A DNA stretch of 39,811 nucleotides from Anaeromyxobacter oryzisoli. Lineage in GTDB: Bacteria > Myxococcota > Myxococcia > Myxococcales > Anaeromyxobacteraceae. Under the pieces are notes generated by a model that worked only from the letters and a program-made list of their open reading frames with translations, was not told where the DNA came from and ran no database searches. Shown in pieces: positions 32,755-39,811 of the stretch (its first letter is position 1; each line of letters starts with the position of its first letter). Made by a program: the position numbers and the translations under genes. The DNA lies in the NCBI RefSeq assembly GCF_022690765.1, contig NZ_JALCZA010000021.1:21816-61626 (forward strand), read 5' to 3'.

Positions 32755-34917
32755 CTACGACTTGGTGGGCTCCGTCGGCGCCGCCTCGCCCTTCTTGCCG
32801 GCGGCGTCGGCGAGCGCCTCCTTGCGGCTGAGGCGGATCTTGCCGGAGCGGTCCACCGAGATGACCTTCACGAGCACCTCCTCGCCCTCGGAGAGCACGT
32901 CGCTCACGCTCTTGACGCGCTTGTCCGCCAGCTCGGAGATGTGGACGAGGCCGTCGGTGCCCGGGAAGATCTCCACGAAGGCGCCGAACTCGGCGATCTT
33001 GCGGACCGTGCCGAGGTAGGTCTTCCCGACCTCGGCCTCCTGGGTGAGGCTGCGGATCATCTTGATCGCCGCCTCGACCTTCTCGTTGTTCGGGCTGGCG
33101 ATGGAGACGGAGCCGTCGTCCTCGATGTTGATCGAGGTGCCGGTGCGGGCGGTGATGTCCTTGATGGTCTTGCCGCCGGGGCCGATGATGTCCTTGATGC
33201 GCTCCGGGCGGATCTTGATGGTCGTGATCCGCGGGGCGTAGGCGCTGATCGACGCACGCGGCGTCTGGAGCGCCTTCGCCATCTCGCCGAGGATGTGCGC
33301 GCGGCCCTGGGCGGCCTGGGCGAGCGCCTTCTCCAGGATGTCGCGGGTCACGCCGCCGATCTTGATGTCCATCTGGATCGACGTGATGCCGTCCGCGGTG
33401 CCGCAGACCTTGAAGTCCATGTCCCCGAGGTGATCCTCGTCGCCGAGGATGTCGGAGAGGATGGCGATCTTCTCGCCCTCCTTGATGAGCCCCATGGCGA
33501 TGCCGGCCACCGGCTTCTTGATCGGCACGCCGGCGTCCATCAGGGAGAGGCACCCGCCGCAGACGGACGCCATCGAGGACGAGCCGTTCGACTCCATGAT
33601 GTCGGAGACGACCCGGACCGTGTAGGGGAACTTGTCCGGATCCGGCATCACCTGGCGGAGCGCGCGCTCGGCGAGGGCGCCGTGGCCGATCTCACGCCGG
33701 CCCGGGGAGCGGAGGAACTTCACCTCGCCCACCGAGAACGGCGGGAAGTTGTAGTGCAGCATGAACTTCTTGAAGCTCATGCCGGTGAGCATCTCGATGC
33801 GCTGCTCGTCCTCGGCGGTGCCGAGGGTCGTGGCCACGAGGGCCTGCGTCTCGCCGCGGGTGAAGAGGGCCGAGCCGTGGACGCGGGGGAGGAGCCCCAC
33901 CTCGCAGGTGATCTTCCGGATGTCGGTCGTGCCGCGGCCGCCGATCCGCCGACCGCCGTCGGTGATCATCCTGCGCATGTACTCGTACTTCACGTCCTCG
34001 TAGTAGCCCTTGATCTCCTTCTCGCGGAGGACGAGGTTCGCGAGCTTCGCCGCGTCGCCGGCCGCCTCCTCCTTGAGCGCCGCGAGGAGCTCCTTCTTGA
34101 TCTCCGAGAGCCGGCCGTAGCGGTCGTGCTTCTCGTCGCGGCCGTAGGCCTCCTTCACCTTCTCCCAGGTGAGCGCCTTCACCTTGGCGCGGAGCTCGAG
34201 GTCGTTCTTGGGCGGCTCGAAGGCGCGCTTCGGCTTGTTGCCGGTCGCCTCGCGGAGCGCGTCCTGCGCCTCGAGGAGCCCCTTCACGGCCGCGTGGCCG
34301 AAGAGGAGCGCGTCGATCATCACCGCCTCGCTCACCTCGGCGGCGCCGCCCTCGACCATGACGAGCGCGTCCTTCGAGGCGGCCATCACCACGTCGAGGT
34401 CGCACTCGGCGCGCTGGGCGATCGACGGGTTCGCCACGAACTGGCCGTTCAGGCGGCCGACGCGGACGCCGGCGATGGGGCCGTTGAACGGGATGTCCGA
34501 GATCTGGAGCGCCGCGGACGCGCCGGTGAGGGCGAGGACGTCCGTGTCGGTCTCCTGGTCGAAGGACACGACGGTCGCGATGATCTGCGTCTCGTTCGCG
34601 TAGCCCTCGGGGAAGAGCGGGCGGCAGGAGCGGTCCACGAGGCGGGAGGTCAGCGTCTCCTTCTCGGTGGGCCGGCCCTCGCGACGGAAGTAGTTGCCCG
34701 GGACCCGGCCGGCGGCGAAGAGCTTCTCCTGGTAGTCCACGGTGAGCGGGAAGAAGTCGATGCCCTCCTTCTTCTCGGCCGCGGAGACCGCCGTGACGAG
34801 CACGATCGAGTCGCCCGCGCGGACCCAGACCGCGCCGTGCGCCTGCTTCGCGATCTTGCCCGTCTCGAGGGTGATCTCCTTGCCGCCGACGACGGCGGAC
34901 TTCTGAATGGGGGTCAT
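32755..34917 (-). CDS. pnp: Polyribonucleotide nucleotidyltransferase (PNPase)
   Basis: A 720-residue 3'-5' phosphorolytic exoribonuclease of RNA turnover. Two RNase PH-like halves are present ([33 protein letters not shown]; later [31 protein letters not shown]), followed by a KH domain ([21 protein letters not shown]) and an S1 domain ([33 protein letters not shown]). The ATG at 34917 has AAGGAAGG a few bases upstream; the open frame further upstream is spurious. It lies 268 bases after rpsO, the conserved rpsO-pnp order. Confidence 0.97.
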   Translation of the reverse strand: MTPIQKSAVVGGKEITLETGKIAKQAHGAVWVRAGDSIVLVTAVSAAEKKEGIDFFPLTVDYQEKLFAAGRVPGNYFRREGRPTEKETLTSRLVDRSCRPLFPEGYANETQIIATVVSFDQETDTDVLALTGASAALQISDIPFNGPIAGVRVGRLNGQFVANPSIAQRAECDLDVVMAASKDALVMVEGGAAEVSEAVMIDALLFGHAAVKGLLEAQDALREATGNKPKRAFEPPKNDLELRAKVKALTWEKVKEAYGRDEKHDRYGRLSEIKKELLAALKEEAAGDAAKLANLVLREKEIKGYYEDVKYEYMRRMITDGGRRIGGRGTTDIRKITCEVGLLPRVHGSALFTRGETQALVATTLGTAEDEQRIEMLTGMSFKKFMLHYNFPPFSVGEVKFLRSPGRREIGHGALAERALRQVMPDPDKFPYTVRVVSDIMESNGSSSMASVCGGCLSLMDAGVPIKKPVAGIAMGLIKEGEKIAILSDILGDEDHLGDMDFKVCGTADGITSIQMDIKIGGVTRDILEKALAQAAQGRAHILGEMAKALQTPRASISAYAPRITTIKIRPERIKDIIGPGGKTIKDITARTGTSINIEDDGSVSIASPNNEKVEAAIKMIRSLTQEAEVGKTYLGTVRKIAEFGAFVEIFPGTDGLVHISELADKRVKSVSDVLSEGEEVLVKVISVDRSGKIRLSRKEALADAAGKKGEAAPTEPTKS

Positions 34918-35185
34918 GTGCACCTTCCTTCGGGCCGGCGCGCGTGCGCGCCTCGGCCCCTGGTCCCGCTGCGGCCGGTTCACGCCCTCGGGATCGGGAG
35001 GTGCCTCTGTTCCTCACTCCGCCGCCCCTCGCTCGGAGAGGCGGCCCAGTCGGAAACGGAAGCGACTTCTCGGTCCCTCGCGCGACCCGGTCCGGCGGGC
35101 GCGTTCACTGCATGTCTTCGCGCCTCCGACCCCGGAAGCGCGAGCGCCCCGGCCCAGTCGGCCGAGGCGCCGTTCCCGACCCCGC

Positions 35186-35455
35186 CTACTTGCGGATGCC
35201 GAGCTGATCGATGAGGGCCTTGTACCGGCCCTGGTCCGCCGTCCTGAGGTAGTCGAGCAGGCGGCGGCGCTGGCCGACGAGCTTCAGCAGGCCCCGGCGG
35301 CTGTGGTGGTCCTTCTTGTGCGTCTTGAAGTGCTCGGTGAGGTAGGTGATCCGCTCGCTGAGCAGCGCCACCTGGACCTCGGGAGACCCGGTGTCCTTCT
35401 CGTGCCGCTTGTACTTCGCGACGATCGCCTGCTTCTTCTCCTGGACCAGCGCCAT
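35186..35455 (-). CDS. rpsO: 30S ribosomal protein S15
   Basis: An 89-residue primary-binding protein of the 30S subunit that contacts the 16S rRNA central domain. The segments [50 protein letters not shown] and the ending LIDQLGIRK are characteristic. The ATG at 35455 is chosen because AAGGAAG lies just upstream and gives the universal length. It is encoded upstream of pnp. In other bacteria S15 represses its own mRNA, but I could not identify such a structure in this leader. Confidence 0.98.
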   Translation of the reverse strand: MALVQEKKQAIVAKYKRHEKDTGSPEVQVALLSERITYLTEHFKTHKKDHHSRRGLLKLVGQRRRLLDYLRTADQGRYKALIDQLGIRK

Positions 35456-35567
35456 AGCGTGCTTCCTTTCGGGGTTCGGGCTCACCGCAGCGAGGGCGAA
35501 GGCGCGCGCCTCGGGCCGCAGGGAGCCTCTCGTGAAAGCGGGGTCTTAAGCGATCCAGCGGGAGGAG

Positions 35568-36512
35568 TCAATGTTCGGGGGCCACGGCGGGCGGGCGGAG
35601 GTCCGCCGGCCCGAGGAGCACGCGCAGGGTCCGCAGGCGCCCGTCGCCCGGGCCGCAGACCGCGACGAGCCGCCCGTCCGGGGCGAGCGCGCGCGTGACG
35701 CCCGCGGGCGCGCCGGGGGGCCGGGCGACCGGCCGGCCGTGCACCAGATCGAGCGCCTGCTGCCACGAGAGGGGCAACGCCGGGACGAACCCGAGCGCGT
35801 CGGCGAGCGAGACGAGCCGCGCCCGGAGCGCCTCCGCGTCCTCGCGCGCGAGCGCCTCCGCGGCGTCGAGGGGGATCGCCTGCTCGATCCGGAAGCCGCT
35901 CGACATGGTGCGCCGGAGCGCGGCGAGGTGCGCCGGGACGCCGACCGCCCGCCCGACGTCGACGGCGAGCGTCCGGACGTAGGTGCCCTTGCCGCATCGC
36001 ACCGTGAACCGCGCCAGCGCCAGGCCGTCCGCGGGCGGCGCGAGGTCCACGAGGTCGAAGGCGTCCACGCGCACCCGCCGCGGAGCGCGCTCCACGGCCT
36101 CGCCGGCCCGGGCGGCGCGGTGGAGCCGCCTGCCGCCGACCCGGACCGCCGAGTACATCGGGGGAATCTGATCGATCCAGCCGACGAGCCGGGCGGCCGC
36201 GGCGCGCAGCGCGTCGGCGGTCACGGCGCCGGGATCGCCGCGCGCGATCACCCGTCCCTCGCCGTCCTCGGTGTCGGTCGCCGCGCCGAGCGCGACGGTC
36301 GCCTCGTACGCCTTGTCGCCGTCCATCAGGAACTGCTGGAGCTTCACCGCGTCGCCGACGCACACGGCGAGCACGCCGGTCGCGGCGGGGTCGAGCGTCC
36401 CGGCGTGGCCGGCGGTGCTCGCGTCGAGCGCGCGGCTCACCCGCCTCACGACGTCGAAGCTGGTCGGGCCGGCGGGCTTGTCGATCACCAGGACGCCGGA
36501 GGGGCCGGGCAC
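35568..36512 (-). CDS. truB: tRNA pseudouridine(55) synthase TruB
   Basis: A 314-residue enzyme that makes pseudouridine 55 in the T loop of tRNAs. The catalytic Asp41 is in AGHAGTLDPAATG; IPPMYSAVRVGGRRLHRAARAG, KGTYVRTLAVDVG and AHLAALRRTMSSGF are further family motifs. The start is a GTG at 36512, 4 bases after the rbfA stop, so the two are coupled. Length equals that of the Escherichia coli protein. Confidence 0.96.
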   Translation of the reverse strand: MPGPSGVLVIDKPAGPTSFDVVRRVSRALDASTAGHAGTLDPAATGVLAVCVGDAVKLQQFLMDGDKAYEATVALGAATDTEDGEGRVIARGDPGAVTADALRAAAARLVGWIDQIPPMYSAVRVGGRRLHRAARAGEAVERAPRRVRVDAFDLVDLAPPADGLALARFTVRCGKGTYVRTLAVDVGRAVGVPAHLAALRRTMSSGFRIEQAIPLDAAEALAREDAEALRARLVSLADALGFVPALPLSWQQALDLVHGRPVARPPGAPAGVTRALAPDGRLVAVCGPGDGRLRTLRVLLGPADLRPPAVAPEH

Positions 36513-36516
36513 GTCG

Positions 36517-36924
36517 CTAGTCCCGCCGGTCGCCGGGGAGGTCCGGCGCCGCGGTCGCCTCGGCGCGCGCGGCGTCCTGCGCCTTCGCCTCCTTGAGGAG
36601 GCGCTCGATCCGGTCGCCGCGGGCGACCGACTCGTCGTAGACGAAGCGGAGGTGGGGCGTGTGGCGGAGCTTCAGGCTCCTCGCCACCTCGCGCTGCAGG
36701 AAGGTGGCGGCCGCGCGGAGCCCCTCGAGCGTCTGCTCGCGGACCGCGTCGTCGGCGTGGATCGAGACGTAGACCGTGACCTCCTTGAGGTCCGGCGACA
36801 TCTTCGCGCCGGTCACGGTGACGAACCCGGTGATGCGCGGGTCCTTGAGACCGCGCGCGAGGACGGCGGTCAGCTCGTGCCGGAACTCCTCCGCGACGCG
36901 GGCGGGGCGGTTGTGGGTGGTCAC
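36517..36924 (-). CDS. rbfA: 30S ribosome-binding factor RbfA
   Basis: A 135-residue KH-type factor for late 30S maturation. It has NRPARVAEEFRHELTAVLARGLKDPRI at the N-terminus, VTVTGAKMSPDLKEVTVYVSI in the core, and LRHTPHLRFVYDESVARGDRIERLL near the end, all typical. The start is a GTG at 36924. The gap to the upstream DUF503 gene is 66 bases. Confidence 0.95.
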   Translation of the reverse strand: MTTHNRPARVAEEFRHELTAVLARGLKDPRITGFVTVTGAKMSPDLKEVTVYVSIHADDAVREQTLEGLRAAATFLQREVARSLKLRHTPHLRFVYDESVARGDRIERLLKEAKAQDAARAEATAAPDLPGDRRD

Positions 36925-36990
36925 TCTCGTTGCCTGCTTTCTGGCCGGGGCTTCGCGCGCCGGGCTCGGCGCCCGGCCTTCGTCCGTCCG

Positions 36991-37434
36991 CTACTCGTCG
37001 CGATCGTCCCAGCGCGGCCGGGGCCGCGGCCGCGGGAAGCGGGGCGCGGCCGGCGACTCGCCGCCCTCGTCGCGATCCTCCCAGGGCGCCGCCCCCTCGG
37101 CCTCGGCCAGGGTCCGGGTGGAGCCCTCGCCGATCCCGTCGCCGTACGGGACGATCTCGAGATCACGGTCGGTGACGAGGATCTGGCCGCCGTGCATCGA
37201 CGACACGAAGTCGGCGACCTTGTCGAGCACCTCGTTCACGAACGCGTGGTCGTTGCCCACGGCGGCGACGCCGACCACGCTCTTCTGCCAGAGATCGTGC
37301 TCCGCGACCTCCGCGATGGACACGTTGAACCGCGCCTTCACCCGGTCCAGGGCGGAGCGGAGCAGGTGCCGCTTCGACTTGAGCGACCCCGGCTCCGGCA
37401 GGTGGACCGTCAGCCTGAGGACCCCGACGAACAT
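36991..37434 (-). CDS. DUF503 / YlxP-family protein with extended tail
   Basis: A 147-residue protein. Residues 1-95 (MFVGVLRLTVHLPEPGSLKSKRHLL, RVKARFNVSIAEVAEHDLWQKSVVGVAAVGND) match the small DUF503/YlxP family usually found between infB and rbfA and of unknown function, perhaps ribosome-linked. The remaining 50 or so residues form an acidic then Arg/Pro-rich tail (RFPRPRPRPRWDDRDE), absent from the usual 90-100-residue form. The gene sits in the expected place, 99 bases after infB. Confidence 0.9.
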   Translation of the reverse strand: MFVGVLRLTVHLPEPGSLKSKRHLLRSALDRVKARFNVSIAEVAEHDLWQKSVVGVAAVGNDHAFVNEVLDKVADFVSSMHGGQILVTDRDLEIVPYGDGIGEGSTRTLAEAEGAAPWEDRDEGGESPAAPRFPRPRPRPRWDDRDE

Positions 37435-37533
37435 GACCCACCTCCGCGGAGAGCCTCAGGCCGGGCGCAGGCATGCCGGGCCTCGGGCCGGGGAGAGACG
37501 CCCCCGGGGCCCCGAGGTCCGAGGCGTCGCGCC

Positions 37534-39811
37534 CTAATCGAGAGACTGGCGGATCTCCTCCAGCTCGTAAACCTCGAGGATGTCGCCGGCCTTCACGTCG
37601 TTGAAGTTCTCGAGCCCGATGCCGCACTCGAAGCCGGCGGCGACCTCGCGCACGTCGTCCTTCACCCGCTTGAGCGACGAGATCTTGCCGTTGAAGATCA
37701 CCTTGCGGTCGCGGAGCACGCGGACGTGGCCGGTGCGCTTCACCACGCCCTCGGTGACCGCCGAGCCGGCGATGGCGCCCACGCGCGGGATGTTGAAGAC
37801 CTGGCGGATCTCGGCCTTCCCGAGCGCCTTCTCCTTGATGATGGGCTCGAGCAGCCCGGCCATCTCCTCCCGGATCTTGTCGACGGCCTCGTAGATGATG
37901 TTGAAGAGCAGGATCTTCACGCCCTGCTGGCTCGCGATGCTCTCGACCTTCGTCTCGGGCTTGGTGTTGAAGCCGACGATGACGCCCGTCCCCGCCGCGG
38001 CGGTGAGGACGTCGGACTCGGTGATCGCGCCGACGCCCGCGTCGAGGATCTCGACCCCGACCTTCTTGGTCGCGGCCTTCTCGAGCGCCTGCGCCACCGC
38101 CTCGACCGAGCCCTGGACGTCGGCCTTCACGACGACGTTCAGCACCTTGCCGCCGCTCTTCGCCTTCGCGAAGAGGTCCTCGAGGGTCGCGCGCTTGACG
38201 CTCGAGAGCTCCTTCTGGCGCGCCTTCTCGGCGCGGTGCTCGGCGACCTCCTTGGCCGCCTTCTCGTCCTGGACGACGTCGAACTCGTCGCCGGCGACGG
38301 GCACGCCGGAGAGGCCGAGCACCTCGACCGGGTAGCCGGGCGGCACGTCGTCCACGTGGTCGCCGCGCTCGTTCATCATGGCGCGGACGCGGCCGTAGTG
38401 GCTGCCGGTGACGACCGCGTCGCCGACGCGGAGCGTGCCCTCCTCGACGAGCACGGTCGCGACCGGGCCGCGCCCCTTCTCGAGCTTCGCCTCGATGACG
38501 CGCCCCGCGGCGAGCTTCTCCGGGTTCGCCTTGAGCTCGAGCACCTCGGCCTGCAGCGCGATGTACTCGAGCAGCTCCGGGATCCCCTGCTTCGTGCGCG
38601 CGGAGACCGGCACCATGATGGTCGTGCCGCCCCACTGCTCCGGGACGAGCTCGTACTCGGTGAGCTGCTGCATCACGCGCTCGGGCGTGGCGCCCGGCTT
38701 GTCGATCTTGTTGATCGCGACGAGGATCGTCACGCCCGCGGCCTTCGCGGCCTTGATCGACTCGATCGTCTGGGGCATCACGCCGTCGTCCGCGGCCACC
38801 ACGAGGACGACGAGGTCGGTCACCTGCGCGCCGCGCTGGCGCATCGCGGTGAAGGCCTCGTGGCCCGGCGTGTCGAGGAAGGTGATCGGGCCCTGCGCCG
38901 TCTGGACGCTGTAGGCGCCGATGTGCTGGGTGATGCCGCCCGCCTCGCCCGCGGCGACGTCCGCCTGGCGGATCGCGTCGAGCAGCGACGTCTTGCCGTG
39001 GTCGACGTGGCCCATCACCGTCACGACCGGCGGCCGGATGACGAGCTTCGACTCGTCCTCCGCCACCTCCGGGATGAACTCCTCGACCTCGAAGCCCTTC
39101 TTCTGGACGCTGTAGCCGAAGTCGGTCGCGAGGAAGGTGGCGGTGTCGGCGTCGATCTGCTGGTTGATCGTCGCCATCTTCCCGGCCTGCATCAGCTTGC
39201 GGATGAGGTCCGCCGCCTTCACGCCCATCGCCTGGGAAAGCTCGGAGACCGAGATCGACTCCTCGATCCGGATGACCTTCTTGTGCTCGGCCTTCTCGGT
39301 GATCTGCGTCTTGGCTCCCTTCTTCGTGGGCCTCTTCTTCTTGCCGCGGATCGGGATGTAGGCGCGATCGCTGATCGCGGCCTGGAGCAGCTCCTTCCCG
39401 CTCAGGCTCTTCGCGGCCTCCTCCGAGACGGGGCGGCCGGCGCCGCGGCGCCGGTTGCGGTCGCGGGAGACGTCGATGAACTCGCGGTCACGGCCGAGCG
39501 AGCCGGGGACGACCTTCAGCTCGCGGACGGGGCCGAGCGCGCGCGGGCCCGGGGCGACCGGGTACGAGGTGCGCGAGCCGGTGGGCGGCGTCACCCGGCG
39601 CACCGGGATGAGCGGCCGGGAGATGACCACCGCCTGCGTCGCGGTCGGCCGGAGCGTGCGCGGATCGACGGGCGGCTGCTGCGGCGCCGCGGACATGGGC
39701 GCCCCGGGGCGGGCCGGGCCCGCCGCGGGCACGCCGGGACGCGGCGGCTGCGCGGATACGCCGGGACGCACCGGCTGGCCAGCGGCGGGGCGCGGCTGCG
39801 CGGTGGTAGCG
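37534..39811 (-). CDS. infB: Translation initiation factor IF-2 (5' end beyond the window)
   Basis: The C-terminal part of IF-2, the GTPase that brings initiator tRNA to the 30S subunit. The frame is open to the window edge, so the start is not visible. The first visible part is a Pro/Ala/Arg-rich linker, followed by an IF2N-type helical domain ([23 protein letters not shown]) and the GTPase domain with G1 GHVDHGKT, G3 DTPGHEAF and G4 NKIDKPG. The remaining domains end [20 protein letters not shown]. The long Pro-rich linker is as expected for myxobacterial IF-2. Confidence 0.97.
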   Translation of the reverse strand, partial: ATTAQPRPAAGQPVRPGVSAQPPRPGVPAAGPARPGAPMSAAPQQPPVDPRTLRPTATQAVVISRPLIPVRRVTPPTGSRTSYPVAPGPRALGPVRELKVVPGSLGRDREFIDVSRDRNRRRGAGRPVSEEAAKSLSGKELLQAAISDRAYIPIRGKKKRPTKKGAKTQITEKAEHKKVIRIEESISVSELSQAMGVKAADLIRKLMQAGKMATINQQIDADTATFLATDFGYSVQKKGFEVEEFIPEVAEDESKLVIRPPVVTVMGHVDHGKTSLLDAIRQADVAAGEAGGITQHIGAYSVQTAQGPITFLDTPGHEAFTAMRQRGAQVTDLVVLVVAADDGVMPQTIESIKAAKAAGVTILVAINKIDKPGATPERVMQQLTEYELVPEQWGGTTIMVPVSARTKQGIPELLEYIALQAEVLELKANPEKLAAGRVIEAKLEKGRGPVATVLVEEGTLRVGDAVVTGSHYGRVRAMMNERGDHVDDVPPGYPVEVLGLSGVPVAGDEFDVVQDEKAAKEVAEHRAEKARQKELSSVKRATLEDLFAKAKSGGKVLNVVVKADVQGSVEAVAQALEKAATKKVGVEILDAGVGAITESDVLTAAAGTGVIVGFNTKPETKVESIASQQGVKILLFNIIYEAVDKIREEMAGLLEPIIKEKALGKAEIRQVFNIPRVGAIAGSAVTEGVVKRTGHVRVLRDRKVIFNGKISSLKRVKDDVREVAAGFECGIGLENFNDVKAGDILEVYELEEIRQSLD

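Noticed and set aside
34918-35185. Separate small gene between rpsO and pnp
   Set aside because: The 268-base gap has only short shadow frames; it more likely contains an rpsO terminator or pnp leader, though I could not identify a definite structure.

Overview
The window is a stretch of very GC-rich (roughly 70 percent or more) bacterial chromosome. The GC content, the gene set, the NtrC-type two-component pair, the family of the truncated HNH-type protein near 26.6-27.4 kb and the small basic Cys/His protein near 20.2 kb all suggest a myxobacterium, most likely Anaeromyxobacter or a close relative. That assignment rests on remembered family resemblance, not on a search. I saw no tRNA or rRNA gene, no insertion sequence, no prophage and no CRISPR array.

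Region 1 (about 0.1-18.1 kb) is an amino-acid transport island. It holds two complete branched-chain amino-acid (LIV/HAAT) ABC importers: one on the plus strand (binding protein, livH, livM, livG, livF; 2.0-6.6 kb) and one on the minus strand (binding protein, livH, livM, livG, livF; 13.4-8.5 kb). An extra LIV binding lipoprotein stands at the left edge. Between the importers lie an AzlC/AzlD branched-chain amino-acid exporter and a YbaK-type aminoacyl-tRNA deacylase. To the right come a DcaP-like outer-membrane porin and a MetN-MetI-MetQ methionine importer whose binding protein is encoded on the opposite strand with its own promoter. Together the genes could cover outer-membrane entry, periplasmic capture, import and export of hydrophobic amino acids. 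Both LIV operons carry a perfect hairpin between the binding-protein gene and livH.

Region 2 (about 18.3-28.1 kb) is mixed: a small membrane protein, an array of adjacent hairpins, an HtrA-type protease, a small basic protein with a duplicated Cys3His module, a TrmJ-like RNA methylase, purC, two uncharacterised minus-strand envelope genes (one DUF3943), an uncharacterised lipoprotein, and a probably truncated HNH-family gene next to a gene-poor 690-base stretch.

Region 3 (28.1-39.8 kb) is entirely minus strand: infB (cut by the window edge), a DUF503/YlxP protein, rbfA, truB, rpsO, pnp, dut, purB, then a histidine kinase and a sigma-54-dependent response regulator. It is the conserved translation / RNA-processing cluster with nucleotide genes and a two-component system attached downstream.

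The least explained content is intergenic. A family of long, degenerate, CCCGTG-rich inverted repeats recurs in five gene-free gaps, one copy containing a 14-unit 15-base tandem repeat. A second, unrelated hairpin-rich repeat occurs twice in opposite orientation, and six hairpins stand side by side upstream of the HtrA gene. These repeats are the best candidates for something undescribed here.
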